From NCBI GenBank assembly GCA_009760855.2, contig WPIO01000202.1, forward strand, positions 250,001 to 314,000: 64,000 nt of DNA, written 5' to 3'. Shown one piece after another: positions 1-12,425 of this stretch. The DNA is from Cristatella mucedo. Its lineage: Eukaryota; Bryozoa; Phylactolaemata; Cristatellidae. The notes under the pieces are model-generated. The model saw only the letters and a list, made by a program, of their open reading frames with translations. It did not search any database and was not told the origin of the DNA. Every line of letters begins with the position of its first letter. Position 1 is the first letter of the stretch. Both the position numbers and the translations under genes were made by a program.

Positions 1-960
1 CGCTTTGGAATATGACACCTAGATTTCGAGCTGATGCAACTGGAGATATGCTGGCAGAGCCAATTTTGAAAGTCAGCCTTTCCAATTTCTGAATAACACT
101 AGGTTTGCCCATAACTAGTAAGTTAGTTTTATCATCGTTTAGTTTTAGAAAATTTGCTGCCATCCATGATCGGATGTCATCAATGCATGCAGCAAGTGAG
201 TTGAGAGAATTTGAGGTGCTCGAAGGCTGGGAGGGATCAAAGCAAAGGTACAACTGAGTGTCATCCGCATAGAAGTGAAAGCCTAGATTGTGCTTGGCAA
301 TCACATCAGCGAGAGGGAGAGTATAAACGGTGAAAAAGACCGGACCTAGCACAGAGCCCTGAGGTACTCCATATTTTAGAGGTACTTCAGATGATCTTTG
401 TCCATTCACGTCAACACTCTGGAGTCTCCCACTGAGATAGGACCTGAACCACTGCAGAGCAGTGCCAGTGATGCCCAGGCGAGATGAGAGGTGCTCTAGA
501 AGTACTTTGTGATCGATGGCATCAAAAGCTGCCGAAAGATCGAGCAAAACAAGAAGAGACACTTATACCATGTCTGCATTCCTAAGTAGGTCGTTGTATA
601 CCCGAAGCAATGCTGACTCTGTGGAGTGATTAGCTCTAAAGCCAGACTGGAACTTACTAGCAAGGTGTGAGGTTTCGATATACGAGTTCAGCTGGTCTGC
701 CACGACCCGTTCCAGTGTCTTTGATAGGAATGGTAGAAGGGAGACTGGGCGGTAGTTGCTTAAGTTCTCTTGATCTAGTGTAGCTTTCTTGAGAAGTGGC
801 CTGACTACAGCTTTTTTGAAAGGTGCTGGGACCTGACCTGAGGCTAATGACATATTAATGATGTTGGTTATGCATGGCAGCAGCAGATCAATGCAACGTA
901 GGAGCAGGACAGTGGGAATAGGGTCCAGTGAACTTGTTGTCTTCTTTGATTGAGATACGA
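1..960 (-). pseudogene. LINE-A reverse transcriptase, partial with stops
   Basis: This is the RT domain of the same element, running off the left edge. It has RT motifs 1 to 5 in order, from NYRPVSLLPFLSKTLERV (about 700-755) through LDLSAAFDAIDH and GVPQGSVLGP to YADD, then the conserved WMAANFLKLNDDKTNLLVMG segment after the active site. An in-frame stop near 560 separates motif 2 from motif A, so the product would be truncated. Confidence 0.85.
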
Positions 961-989
961 GCTTTAGGACTACATCACTGGTGACCTGT

Positions 990-2240
990 TTAAAATGCAG
1001 ACATTGAGGCGCAGCCAGGAACCGAGGAACAGCATTCTAGTGGGAAGGTTGTCATCGCAGGGATGGATTCCCTGATTTTGTCTATCTTCTGCACAAAGAA
1101 TCGAGAGAAGCGATCGGCTAGATCATCACAAGGATCATCTGGTATGGAGCTAACCTGGGAACGGTTGAGGAGATGGTTTATTGTCGACATCAGCATTTTT
1201 GGATTGTGCATCTGTGATTCAACAATGTTTCTATAGAAGCTAGACTTAGCCTTTGCTAGGATCGATTGGTACGACCTACAGTAGTCTTCATATGCCTGTC
1301 GATGGACAGTTAGTCCGGATCTTTTGTATGCCTTTTCAAGCTTTCGTTTAGTAGACTTGGCTAGTTTAATGTCTGTGGTAAACCATAGGCCGTCTGGGCG
1401 GGGGCGCACAGTGCGCTTTGTCAAAGGTGCAAACTCGTCGAGCGTGTCAGCTAGTGTCGTGTTGTAGCAATCTACCAATGATGACAGATCGGAGGGAGGA
1501 CTGAGCAGCAAAGGTGAAGCAGATACGCTCGCACGGACAGCATCGATGTCAAGGGTCTTGAGGTTTCGCGATTCACAGGTTATTTTAGAGGAGAATGTGG
1601 GCACACACTGTAGATTGAATGAGATCTGCATGTGGTCAGATAAGCAGGATTTGGTGATAACTGGTGATGACAAAGTGCAGTTATATGAGAAAATTTGGTC
1701 GAGTGTGTGACCCTTGATGTGGGTAGGGCCATGCACATGAGCCACAAGAGATAATGAGTCTGTCAATGTACGAAATTCGGTGCTGAAAGCGTCAGATAAG
1801 TTATCAAAGTGAACGTTGAAATCACCCATAACGAGGAAGGATCGATTTCTTGCACACAGAATCGAAATGAGATCGGAGAAATCTGAGATAAAGGAGGATT
1901 TGGTACCTGGTGGGCGATAGACTACTGCCACTATCGGTAGCTTGTTTTCGGGTGAGACCAGGACAATTGATTCAAAAGACTGCTTCGAGGGTACCGCAAA
2001 TGGCTTGAAGTTGAATTTCGAGCGCACGATCATAGCAACTCCACCTCCAGTTTTGATTGATCTAGGGGTGTGAAAGAACGTGAAACCAGATGGAGTAGCG
2101 TCTTTAATTGTCGGGCAGTTTATCGATTTCAGCCAAGTTTCAGTTAGGGCGAGCAGGTCGATACCATTTTCAGAAATAAGGTCGTTTATTACTAGAGGTT
2201 TATTATTGCAGCGAGGATTGAGCGAGCCGATTTACAAAGG
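990..2240 (-). pseudogene. LINE-A endonuclease (EEP/APE-like) plus linker, C-terminally broken
   Basis: This is the exonuclease-endonuclease-phosphatase domain of a non-LTR retrotransposon, which nicks target DNA to prime reverse transcription. The frame is open upstream of the Met at 2033 and carries the N-terminal signature LLALTETWL (about 2160), then VVYRPPG, FLVMGDFNVHFD, HTLDQIF and SDHMQISFNL, which are in the family order. Up to about 2240 the start matches the usual N-terminal strand (SLNPRCNNK); a stop lies just before it. The frame ends at 990-992, before the RT, so the polyprotein is interrupted in this copy. Assignment to the CR1/L2 group rests on motif resemblance only. Confidence 0.85.
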
Positions 2241-2721
2241 CACCAGCGTTTAGAGTCTGGCCGATTGGGTTACAACAGGGTGCTCCGGCCACCGCGGCGG
2301 CTACGGGGTGCTTTCCTTTTGTTAATGCATAGTTCATGAATCTTAGCAACAACATTAATATCTAGGAATGCATTTGATATACGATGACGAAGCGATAGCA
2401 GCTGCTGACGACCATAACTAACAAGTAGGTTACTAGCCTACCCTGATATATGGCCTGGGGTGACCGAGTTCGTGATTAACCACAACAGCTTGGTGGTGGC
2501 TGCTAGTGATGCAAAGAAAACTTCAGCCTTGACTGAAAATTCAATGAACAAAGCGAAATATTCCTCTGCCGTCATTGCAAGTATTAAGATTGCAGCAGTT
2601 TTACTTGCACACAGCCACTGAATACACTAGTGATGTGGAAAACTGCTGTTGATGCTAATTTATTTGCTTTATTACTATGCTAGTATGCAACTGAGAGTGT
2701 TTAGATAGCTACGTATATTTT

Positions 2722-2864
2722 ATTATTTATTTGTATAGCACCCTAAGAGAACTTTATCGCTTTTCAGGCGCTTCACATATGCCACGGGGCTCGAGCCGAG
2801 GACCTCGTCCTGAACTTGGTGGGGGGGGGGAGAGCACCTTACCAAAACGGCCAAACCACCACGG
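2722..2864 (-). mobile_element. SINE-1 copy (tRNA-headed, LINE-type tail)
   Basis: On the minus strand a tRNA-like head (B-box-like CTCGAGCCCCG) is followed by the tail GAAAAGCG...TTAGGGTGCTATAC, which matches the LINE-A 3' end. This copy is diverged and has a run of ten G in the head. Confidence 0.7.
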
Positions 2865-3625
2865 CATGTACGTGGTGAGGCTTATCAGGACTTACGACAT
2901 TCTCATCCAGGAGGCAGATTTGGCAATTTTTAATGTGCTTGCTTATTAAACGATTGCTTTAGGCTGAAGGAGAAGACTGCAGATAGGTTTACACCTTTTT
3001 GTGTCTCTACGACTCGTCGTTACATGTTTGCTAACTTGAACTGGACTTCCTACTTAGATTCGCAGTACAGTAATTCAGTGCTACCAGTTTGCAATAGTCT
3101 GCTAGTGGCTGTATCAGCTACACAAGCTGATCAACGTTGCTCATCTTAAATAAAAGGAACGTTTAACTGAATTAAAGGTAGACAAGTAAAGATTGATGAT
3201 GGACGATGCTCGGGAAGAATATCATAAGTTGCAGTCGAAGGTTGGAAAGCTTTGCATGCAGGTTTGGTCCCAGGCATGTGATTTGTTTACTAACCATGTT
3301 CGATGTCGACTCAGCCCAGATAAGGCCCATGCTATCGGCGTTTGCCTATGTCCAGCTATGCTGAGTGCTTGATAGATTGAGTGTCACAACAGCCGAGTGT
3401 TCCAAAGATGCATTGCAGCCTACCTCCTTACTTAGACCACTTTGGTGATAAAGATGAAAAGAGATTACAACGATCGCTTGGAAAAAAGCACCTGAAAATC
3501 ATAGGTGGTGAGCCCAATCAGGTAGCCGAGGCAAATTCTGCTTCCAACCCTAGTCGGTTGTTAGGTCTCTTTTACTACCACTGCCGAGGATAGTCTTAAT
3601 TTAATCAAAGCCCAGTTATATGCTC
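2865..3625. other. Non-coding stretch, nothing recognised
   Basis: Only short chance frames occur. No splice-bounded conserved exon, RNA gene or named repeat was seen. Confidence 0.5.
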
Positions 3626-3708
3626 CGTGGTAAAATGTAATGCACCTCAGTCTGTAACTTCACAAAGCCACAAAGACTATGAGGGACACAGCAGAGTTTT
3701 GCATAGAG

Positions 3709-3992
<284 letters not shown>

Positions 3993-4195
3993 GCAGCTTT
4001 CGGCACACATTCGTTAGCCAACAGACTTCATCTCACGCAACAAAGAGAAGGCAGGAAGCATAGCAGAGTGACGAGAGCAGTTGAGGTAGTGAGTAGCATG
4101 AAAGTAGCAGCTCAGGAACCTGAAAAGGATGAGCCATAGTGGGCAGCAGTAGAGTAGTTGTCGTTGCATAAGAATCAACTAGGGTACTTAGGAGT

Positions 4196-4855
4196 ATTTA
4201 GGGTTTCAGCAGTGTAATCACTAGAAGCAGAATACATCATAATCTATGTTGAGACCACATGGCAAGCCTAGTTCGAGGTATTTTCGATCAGCTGTGCTGT
4301 GGACATTAAACGAGTCAGCTAGCTTTGAGTATGGAGCTATACATGTCCACACTGGGCCACTCAGCAGCATTTTACGTTTTAAGCGATTCAATTAACGACT
4401 ACAGCTAGCTCTGTATGCATTTGCTTTTCTGTGGCTATGGATATACTAGTCAAGTTATTGTGCACTGCATCCTTCGGAATAAATGAGTTTATAGAGAAAG
4501 CATTTGCAAGTTGCTAGACACGCTTCGATGCACCGGCTACAGCAGTATTTGTTATAGTCGGCAACGTGTATCGCTAAATGCAACACCTTTCTTGCCTCCA
4601 ACACCAGAACTACTAGCGTTTCTTGTCCTTTGCAAATATCCCAACCGAAAATCAAAGTTCTTTCGAACTTCTAATGCGGTCGGTGCATATTACTACTAAT
4701 TAAATGAGCATGCTTCTTATACAGCATACGTGAAGCACAAAGAAAGAGATTAAATAGTATCCAAGGATGCAACTCAAATATATCCTTATAATAATTATTA
4801 GCAATAGTATCAGTATGGATACATGAGCTGTCTTAGTGATGGCTAGGATATCACA
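4196..4855. other. Non-coding stretch, nothing recognised
   Basis: No gene, RNA or family member identified. The short open frames have no motif. Confidence 0.5.
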
Positions 4856-4859
4856 TCAG

Positions 4860-5018
4860 CCGATTTCACAACCTAATTTATGTAGGCAGAAGAGCCTTAA
4901 CGGCTATCACCACCACAATGAGTTCGCCATAAATTATCTTACAATGCACGAATCAAACCCACGACCTCGGTCGTTAACAGGGAGCACATTAACCTTCTAG
5001 GCTACCACAGCCCACCAG
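4860..5018 (-). mobile_element. SINE-2 copy (second tRNA-headed SINE)
   Basis: Reverse complement of a unit also found at 13806-13975: a tRNA-like head with B-box GGTTTGATTC (near 4949-4971), then a body with GATAGCCGTTAAGGCTC. The head differs from SINE-1 and lacks the LINE-A hairpin tail. Confidence 0.7.
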
Positions 5019-7669
5019 GAGAGTAAAGATATCCTTTCGAATGATTACGAGATCATAAAAGTTAAGGCTCAGTTATCAGTGTTGCCTTACACGTAATTCA
5101 ATTATTCTTTAAGAGTGTTGTCAGCATCTTGCTGCAGTTGGATGAGGCCGTTGCCATTTGTGTGCTCAAGTGCAACATGGGCTAAGAAAGTATGTGAGAA
5201 GTAAAGCTAGTAAAGCTAGTAAAACACACGAGAAAAAAGGCATCATGGCAAGTGCACAGTAGTACTGGCTATATAATGGGATGCACCTGACAAGTAATAT
5301 AATACAACAAACTATTAAAATATACTTCCACAGCCCCCAAACAAGAATAAATCTCAGTCTAGGTAATCTAAATATGCTGCAAAGTAAGCGTTTCAGTAGG
5401 CTACTGATTAAATGTACAGTGTTAAAATGCATAGACTTACAAAGAACATTCTATAGATACCCATTAAAAACAGAGAGGAACAGTTTTTAGATTTATTTTA
5501 TGTCAATTCAGGGGATATCAGTGACGTGACTCGGTTGTGACTTCCTTATGGCTTTAACAGCATACGTCTTGAAGGTAAGGAGTCTCCAAAGGATTCAGTT
5601 GGATGCATTGCTCCCAGTACAGGTCAAAAGAGATGGGATGGGGTAAGAAGGAAAGCCTAATTGGGAAGCAGTCAGCATCGGTAGACTGATGCAAGAGAGT
5701 ATGACTATTATAATAATAATAATAACAATAAGGCGACCTACAAGTCAGTGACAAATTCTTGATGCCCAGCTGCCACGCGAGGCCATCTCCCACAGTCGGT
5801 GGTGTTGAGTTGCGTTTGTCGTCTGGTCGAGGTGGGACTTACTTGAAGGGGGGCCGTGACACGTTGACTTATTACGTCGGCCAGAATTTTTTTTTATAAA
5901 TTATATTCACAGATATCTGAAGGAATAGTTAGTCTGGAGTACATTAGGGATTCTTATGCACCACTTATGCACCACTTATGCACCAGCTGTAAGCCCCTGA
6001 GTGCACAGCTAGGCGTGATTTAAAAGGCATCGGTGCTACCAGCAATTGCCACAGGTCAGGACTGGCCTTTGCAAGCAATCTTGTGGGGCTATATTACAAA
6101 AGGATATACTTACATAATAATTCTGTACAATGCCAACGGGCAAACTTTAAGAGCTGCTGCTGGAGCTGTAGCCGACTTGATGACCACTGTTACAGTTATA
6201 AGTTATTTACTGCAGTGCTCGAGGGAAATAGTGCTGGGCAGCTCAAAACAAGAGGGGAAATACTGGAGATGAATACTAAACCTCTTACTTACTCTGTCTG
6301 GAGTTCAGGTGGGTGATGCCCAATTCAGGAAACCTGGCTGAAGCATAGGGTGCTGGCCAGCTGCTGACCTGCCGATGCAGCATTAGTTGAATAATCCTTT
6401 TCTTTTTGCTTCATCTGATGCAGCTTGCCCAGTCCTGCACTGCACACTCAGCTTCCCTCCCTCTGCCACCGTGGACAAGCTGCCAGCAGGGGTCCACCAA
6501 TAGCAATGCTGGTCAGGTGACCGTCGTGGTGTCTAACCATGCACTGTCTGCCTCTGCCTGAGGCAGGCCGCAGACCAACTTAACTCTCTTTCCTATCCCG
6601 CTGGGGAACTGCCTACTCGAACATCAGCTAGCGCATTACAAAGTATGTACAAGAAAACTACGAGAGTCTTAACAGCAGCATCTCAGCAGTAACGGTGACA
6701 GCATGTTCACCAAGCGAAATATGCAAATCGTGAGACGTCCACAAGTATACCATTTCTAACGGGATGTGGTAAAACAGCGAAACGATAGGCTTGACAATGT
6801 CTTAGATACACGAGCTTCAGCAGTCAATGCTCGTATGGACATCGATTTTGGAAAATTCAGCAAGGGTCAGAAAACAAAAGCACCCGAAGATAAACTAGAC
6901 GAGGTCTGATTCCAACGATTCAGACAATGTTTAGAAAATAATCGCTTGCAGTCCGGTGCAGCCTTACTCTAAGAGGTAAATTATCACCACACCACCATCA
7001 GATATGTTGCAAGCAAAAAGGAACTTGCCGTACGTTACTTGTGCGACCAACGGAGGCAGTCGTGTTACTCCACGGGGAGACGTACAGGAAGTTGCCCGGG
7101 AAGGGGCGACAGGTGGCCATGCTAAGAAGTAGATCGAATAAAAAAGCCTCCGAAGATAAAAGTCGGACAAAATAGTAATTTTTTTTAAAAGAGACCGAAC
7201 TGCAACAATAAATTCAGCTGTTAGCAGACTTATGATTGTCGTAAGTATAAATAGATTCGGCTCTCTGATCAGTAGATTGCTTGATGCTTTTCCGCAATCG
7301 CCGACGAATTATCTCGTGGCGGGATTTTGTCTGCGAAGTCACCCTGGATGCTTATAGAATCAAAGATGCATTTACACTAGCGACTCTCCTACTTACCGAC
7401 AACTACAATCCTACTAGTGAGTCAGTGCGTTTACAATAGCGATTCGGGAACCCAGATGGCCGACTTAGACCCGCCCACAGCCCTAACTGCTTTACGTAGG
7501 TCGCTGGTATCGAAGGGGGCGTCCCAGGAAGCCACTTAGCAAGCACAAACAGAATTGAGTCTGCCGCTACACCGATCGTTATAGATGAGTATGATAAAAA
7601 TAGGACAGAGAAAAAATCCGTAATTGTTTTTTTCGGAAGTGTATATTTCAAAGATACGTGCATCATTAC

Positions 7670-7670
<1 letters not shown>
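5019..7670. other. Intergenic, nothing recognised; short 11-bp triplet repeat
   Basis: No supported gene. At about 5955-5990 the 11-mer TTATGCACCAC occurs three times in a row. 6330-6620 is richer in GC than its surroundings, but I could not match it to a family. An (AAT)n run lies at 5708-5730. Confidence 0.45.

Positions 7671-7671
<1 letters not shown>

Positions 7672-7721
<50 letters not shown>
7672..7721. repeat. (GT)n microsatellite
   Basis: About 25 GT units. The His/Thr-rich frames across it are artefacts of the repeat. Confidence 0.95.
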
Positions 7722-7732
<11 letters not shown>

Positions 7733-7879
7733 CATAGTGGTGCCGTGGGCTGTTGCCAGTGTTATAGTGCATTCTATAAACATACGCACTGTTGTTTCTA
7801 TGTAGACGTGTAACTAAAATGCATAAAGCTGCGTTTACACGGCAGACTTTCATTTAAGCCTCCACGTTTATTGACTTGA

Positions 7880-8035
7880 CACTTCTACATTACTTGAGCC
7901 TACGAATGCCAGCCATTTCGGAGAGGCGTCCGTGATTACCGTTTGGGTTTCGATTGGTCGGCTGGTATATGTAGGAGGCATAAACTATGAACAGCACCTA
8001 CTGATGACAGCTGGCTGTTTTGTCCAAGACGTGGA
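7880..8035. repeat. Dispersed repeat X, copy 1
   Basis: Shares an ordered set of blocks with 28610-28745: GAGCCTACGAATGCCAGC, then GTTTGGGTTTCGATTGGTCG and GGCTGGTA. In both places a LINE-A tail lies beside it. Family unknown. Confidence 0.5.
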
Positions 8036-8040
8036 GATGT

Positions 8041-8145
8041 AATAATAATAGTAATGCATTTTTACTGCGCCACCAGGAACCTTAATCTCTTTCTAGGCAC
8101 TTTACCTGTGCTGTAAAGGAAGAATGATCATATGGTTAGTGATAA
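8041..8145 (-). mobile_element. LINE-A 3' tail fragment
   Basis: A minus-strand copy of the terminal hairpin with its (ATT)n tail at 8041-8055; old and diverged. Confidence 0.75.
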
Positions 8146-8189
8146 CTGTGCAAAGTTATCTAGTACATTATTATTAAAGTCAAACCTTT

Positions 8190-8338
8190 ATCGCCGGGCC
8201 GCCGGGGCGACGGGCCGCCGGGGCGCCGGGCCGCCGGGGCGCCGGGCCGCCGGGGCGCCGGGCCGCCGGGGCGCCGGGCCGCCGGGGCGCCGGGACGCCG
8301 GGGCGCCGGGACGCCGGGGCGCCGGGACGCCGGGGCGA
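8190..8338. repeat. GC-only minisatellite, 16-bp unit
   Basis: Nearly nine copies of CCGCCGGGGCGCCGGG. The second half of the array switches to a GGACGCC variant. It is built only from G and C apart from the variant A, in an otherwise AT-rich region. The unit is made of two near-identical 8-mers. It is open in several frames on both strands, which is expected of such a repeat and is no evidence of a protein. Confidence 0.95.
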
Positions 8339-9305
8339 GTTGATTGAACAGTTCCTGGTGCAACCGTCAGTAACTAGAATGACGATGCGACAATCAACGT
8401 ATTTACATTAGTTTTACCTGAGCTATAGCAAGACGCTATATAAATTTTATAAGCTCGCCTTATTTTAAAATTTTGGAAATATTAGACACTATATTTAATT
8501 CAGTTTTGTAGTTATTGACACAGTTCTTCTCGTCGGCACCAGCTAGCGCTAGCTCGAGATGGTCTTATATCTATGTGTCTCTGAAGGTACTGCCTGCTCA
8601 GCCATCTCACTGAGAGGTAAAGTGTAGCATGTTAGCTTCTGGTTCTTAGAAAATGTTGTCAGTTTGCTTTTAGTTTTTAGTAAATGCTTTGGGAGATTCT
8701 GTATTTGCTTTGCAGTTTTTCGTCTAACAGCTAGCCAGGCTTTTGCCGAACGCTGTCTATTCCGGTGCTGACCGCTGGTTGCTCCCAAAGCCCGACAACG
8801 CCCTCTACACCGGCAATCGGCAGCCTGTCTTATATTGTTGGTCCGACTCACGACTGCTCTTCCGTAAGATACCCAATAATTATTGGTGACAGCGATGGTT
8901 AAGCTATGTGTTCAGACAGCTATCAAGTGTGGCCTAACAGCTGGCCCAGCTTACAGAGTGCCCAAAGAATCTGATAGTGATAAACTGCTGCCATCAATAC
9001 AAATCCCATTGGACACTTAGACCAAGACTTTCGACCTATTTCAAGATTATGTTGTAAAATTTTCTAGTACCACACCCAAGAAGGAAATAAGTGTGTCTCA
9101 ATGCATCCCCTTCAGGACTGCTTGGGGGGGGGGTGAGATGATATTTAGCCGGTTACTTTCTGCATCTGTATGACACCTGAATGCTAACAGGCAGCTAGTC
9201 GGTAGCCTTTGCCAACGCTGAAGGAAATACGAATGCCATTAGTTATTGGCACAGATTCATTGCAATATCTAGATGAATCTCCTACCTCCATACCGTGTTG
9301 AACGG
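8339..9305. other. Non-coding stretch with two weak orphan frames
   Basis: A 100-codon minus-strand frame (8549-8851) rich in Arg and Lys, and a 41-codon plus-strand frame (8895-9020) with Cys spaced CVQTAIKC, can be read. Neither shows a recognisable domain, splice context or repeat support. I do not call them genes. Confidence 0.4.
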
Positions 9306-9309
9306 TTCT

Positions 9310-10458
9310 TTTCACGGTTTATACTCTCCCTCTTGCTGATGTGATGGACAAGCATAATCTAGGCTTTCACTTCTATGCTGATGACACTCAGTTGTACCTT
9401 TGCTTTGATCCCTCCCAGCCTTCGAGCACCTCAAATTCACTCAACTCACTTGCTGCATGTGTTGATGGCATCCGCACATGGATGGCAGCAAATTTTCTAA
9501 AACTAAACGATGATAAAACTAACTTACTAGTTATGGGCAAACCCAGTTTGATTCAGAAATAGGAAAGGCTGACTCTAAATTGGCTCTGCCAGCATATCTC
9601 CAATTGAATCAGCTCGAAATCTAGGTGTAATGTTTCAAAGTGACCTCTCATTAGATGACCACATCAGCTCCACAGTAAAATCTGCCTACTTTCAACTACA
9701 TAGCATTGCTAAAATTCGGGCTTTTTTAGATAAGGACACCAAGTCTAACTAGTTCCATGCATTTGTGACATCCTGTCTTGACTTCTGTAACTCACTGCTT
9801 ACTGGCCTATCAGCATGTGCAATCAGGGGATTACAGCTGGTGCAAAACTCTGCAGCTAGGCTTTTCTGTCGTGAGCGTCGCAGTTGCCACATATACCACT
9901 TCTCGCCGACCTGCACTGGCTACCAGTCAAGCAACGGATTGACTTTAAAGTTTTTTTTACTAACTTTTAGGTCAATTCATTCTTTGGCTCCAGCCTATCT
10001 CTCAGATCTACTCCCCCAGCAGGTCAGGCATCGTACTACCTGCTCTTTGGAATCCAACAGTTTATCAATACCTCGTACAAACCTCAAATCCTTTGGAGAC
10101 CGTGCATTTAGTTCGTATGCTCCCAAAGCCTGGAACTCCCTCCCGACTTGCGTCAGAACATTCCCTGACTTGACCACATTTAAAAGGAACTTAAAAACAC
10201 CTATTTAGGACAGCATTTAGTGGGTCCCTGTGATTCGTCCTTCATGTGCTTATGGGTACTGACACTGCGTGCTGCCACAAACCACATTTGCATGCTTACC
10301 CTGTGCATGTCACTGGCAACCACGTTATTCATTTTGCTTATCAAGCATGATATTACTCACCATTCAATCGCGGTTTCCTTTGCAGCAAATGTAAAGTGCC
10401 TAGAAAGAGATTGAGTTCTCTGAGGGTGCTTTATCAAGTGCATTTTTATTATTATTAC
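9310..10458 (+). mobile_element. LINE-A copy, 5'-truncated
   Basis: Begins inside the RT just before YADD (FYADDTQLYL at about 9369-9400). It continues through the C-terminal part with frameshifts (APAYLSDLLPQQ, SFGDRAFSSYAPKAWNSLPT), the 3' untranslated region and the hairpin, and ends in an ATT tail. RT C-terminus frame 9765-10208 is open. Not functional. Confidence 0.9.
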
Positions 10459-10539
10459 TACTATTTTAGATAGTTTAAGTTGCTTTGTGGCAAACGTTCT
10501 TATATTGAATGATGATACTATAAATTTAAACGTGGTATC

Positions 10540-10897
10540 CCTGTCTAGACAAAAGTCTGGAAAAATCTGGAACTCACTCCCGACTTCCATCACGACATCC
10601 CCTGGCTTGATCACATTTAAAAAGAACCTAAACACACACCTATTGAGGACAGCTTTTAGTGGGTCCCTGCGATTCGTCTTTTCTATGCTTATGCTTGCTG
10701 ACACTGTGAATGCTGCCACTAACCGACGTTGCATGCTGACCCTGTGCATGTCACCCCTAACCATGTTATTCATGTTGTTTATCAAGCATGATGTTACTCA
10801 CCATTCGATCGCATTTCCTTTGCAGCAAATGTAAAGCGCCTAGAAAGAGATTGAGTTCTCTGAGGGTGCTTTATCAAGTGTATTATTATTATTGTTA
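10540..10897 (+). mobile_element. LINE-A copy, short 3' end
   Basis: Starts at the sequence for WNSLPTSITTSPGLITFKKN and runs to the 3' hairpin and ATT tail. Tandem to the copy at 9310-10458 in the same direction. Confidence 0.85.
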
Positions 10898-11064
10898 ATA
10901 TATTGAATCTGTTTTATATTGTCTTGAGAATCTTTTGATAAATAGTTTGAGCTTTTTCATGAGTTTTAGTTTGTCTGAGCTGAGTTGTTGTCGAAAGATG
11001 CATATTTTTGTATGTTCGATGAGTTTTTAGTTACACATCCAGTTAGCCCGGTAGCTTGAAACGA

Positions 11065-11078
11065 TATATAAATATATA
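11065..11078 (+). promoter_or_regulatory. TATA-like AT stretch upstream of ROCO exon 1
   Basis: TATATAAATATATA lies about 275 bp upstream of the ATG at 11351. In AT-rich DNA this can be chance; no other promoter element is visible. Confidence 0.15.
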
Positions 11079-11350
11079 CTCTTCTTGGCATGATTTAACG
11101 TAAACAACTTAGTAGAAGGTAATTCAAGTTGGGGAAAAGTGATGGGGAAAGGCCTTCCTTATTCTGCTGAACATACATGAAATTCAAAACTGAATGTGTC
11201 ATTTCTTTGATTGCATAAAGTAATTTCGGTAGTACAATTGTAGTCTTTGTTATTTGAACTGTTACAATTATACAATTAAAGTCATTTCTGACTTGTTAAA
11301 GGTGTTGAACCGTTTGCTTGAAGAAATTGTGCTACAAGCAGCTCTCAGAA

Positions 11351-11602
11351 ATGGCAGCCAAAATGGTTGTGCAGGCTGAGGAAGGCATTACCGATTATGA
11401 GTCTTATGACTTATCTGGAATGGGATTAGCCAGAATCCAAGAAAATGTGCTGACAAATGCTCCAAGTGTTAAGCAACTGGACTTATCATGGAATCCAAGA
11501 ATCTCCTTGGATGGCATCACCAAGTTCACAAATGTCGTGGAGTTATTTCTAACGAATTGTTCACTTACTGGATTTCCTGAGGCAGTAGCACGTCTTGAAA
11601 AG
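11351..11602 (+). CDS. ROCO gene exon 1: N-terminus and first leucine-rich repeats
   Basis: Encodes 84 residues. I chose the ATG at 11351: it has A at -3 and G at +4, and the frame has a stop upstream at 11306-11308. After a short N-terminus (MAAKMVVQAEEGITDYESYD) come about two and a half LRRs, with cores SVKQLDLSWN and NVVELFLTNCSLTGFP. The exon ends at LEK before GTAAGTAC, phase 0. LRRs form a curved protein-binding surface, and in ROCO proteins they precede the Roc-COR unit. The exon aligns well with exon 7 (39969-40174), which marks the start of a second LRR array. A small 5' untranslated exon upstream cannot be excluded. Confidence 0.85.
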
Positions 11603-11864
11603 GTAAGTACACTAGATTTTATAACTGTTAACAGTGGTCGTTGTGTTTTTGATTTGTTTCTGTGGCACTGACATTAGTCATTTTGTCAATTTACCCAATG
11701 CCTTAAGATGTGCTATTTTGTAATAGCCAGTTTTACAGCTTAGATCAGTAATTACATCTCAACCAAGCAGTTTTTTGTTTAACTGTTGGTATGCCTTTTA
11801 TTTATCAGATGCTCAGATTTCTTCTTACCTGTTTTTGTCACTCTGTAGCCTCGGTCCCTTATAA

Positions 11865-11975
11865 TAAAAATAAATTTTTATAGCATCCTCAGAGAACTCA
11901 ATCTTATTCTAGGTGTTTAAAACATATGCTGTAAAGGAAGCATGATTGAATAATTAGCTGTAGCATGCTCAGTGT
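11865..11975 (-). mobile_element. LINE-A 3' tail fragment
   Basis: Minus-strand hairpin and A/T tail within intron 1; diverged. Confidence 0.65.
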
Positions 11976-12420
11976 CTACAAGCACTTGTCTATATATGTT
12001 TTTATATAGATTAACATATATTCACTAGCTGCTATAAGCTTTGCCACTTCTTTGCCCTCTTCTGAGTACGGTCTATGTGTCGAAGCCGGTAGCTGTAGTA
12101 CTGTGCATTTTTGTTTGATAATAGAGTATTGTTGTTTTAAATCAGTCGCTATTAGGAAGTAGAGTTTCTATCGACAACTTATTGCTCGTGAGGACTTCGG
12201 AGCTCTGAACCCAAGAAATCCGAAAGTATATGTTTTTGTATACCCCCTTAGCAACCGGGTAACTCCTTGACCGATAGTCTGCTGAGGTCTCAGATGTCGA
12301 TGGCTGGGCTGGACTTTTTGCTACAGCGACTCATTATTTGGCCCTACGATAATAACGATAAATACGATAGGTAAGTATGATAAATCAATCTAATCTACTT
12401 GAAAAGTCATTTTTTCTGTT
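11976..12420. other. Intron 1 sequence, nothing recognised
   Basis: No exon-like or repeat-family sequence identified. Confidence 0.5.
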
Positions 12421-12425
12421 AGTGC

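Larger units (their letters stand above)
1..2240 (-). mobile_element. LINE-A (CR1/L2-like) copy, cut by the window edge; longest copy here
   Basis: Read on the minus strand this is an AP-endonuclease region followed by a reverse transcriptase. The 3' end lies off the left edge. RT motifs visible are NYRPVSLL, SGFRANHSTESAL, LLDLSAAFDAIDH, PQGSVLGP and the active-site FYADDTQLYL. The fragment from 1 to about 545 is almost the same as 44500-45035, so the family spread recently. Stop codons near 560 and 990 break the frame, so this copy is not intact. It serves as the reference for all other LINE-A copies in the window. The 5' end beyond 2240 is uncertain, because I have no second full-length copy to compare with. 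Confidence 0.9.

Noticed and set aside
8132-8363. Collagen-like Gly/Arg/Pro frames
   Set aside because: GC minisatellite read in several frames on both strands; period of 16 bp is not a codon multiple.
8895-9020. 41-codon frame with paired Cys, possibly a THAP-like start
   Set aside because: Too short, only two Cys placed as expected, no following conserved residues.
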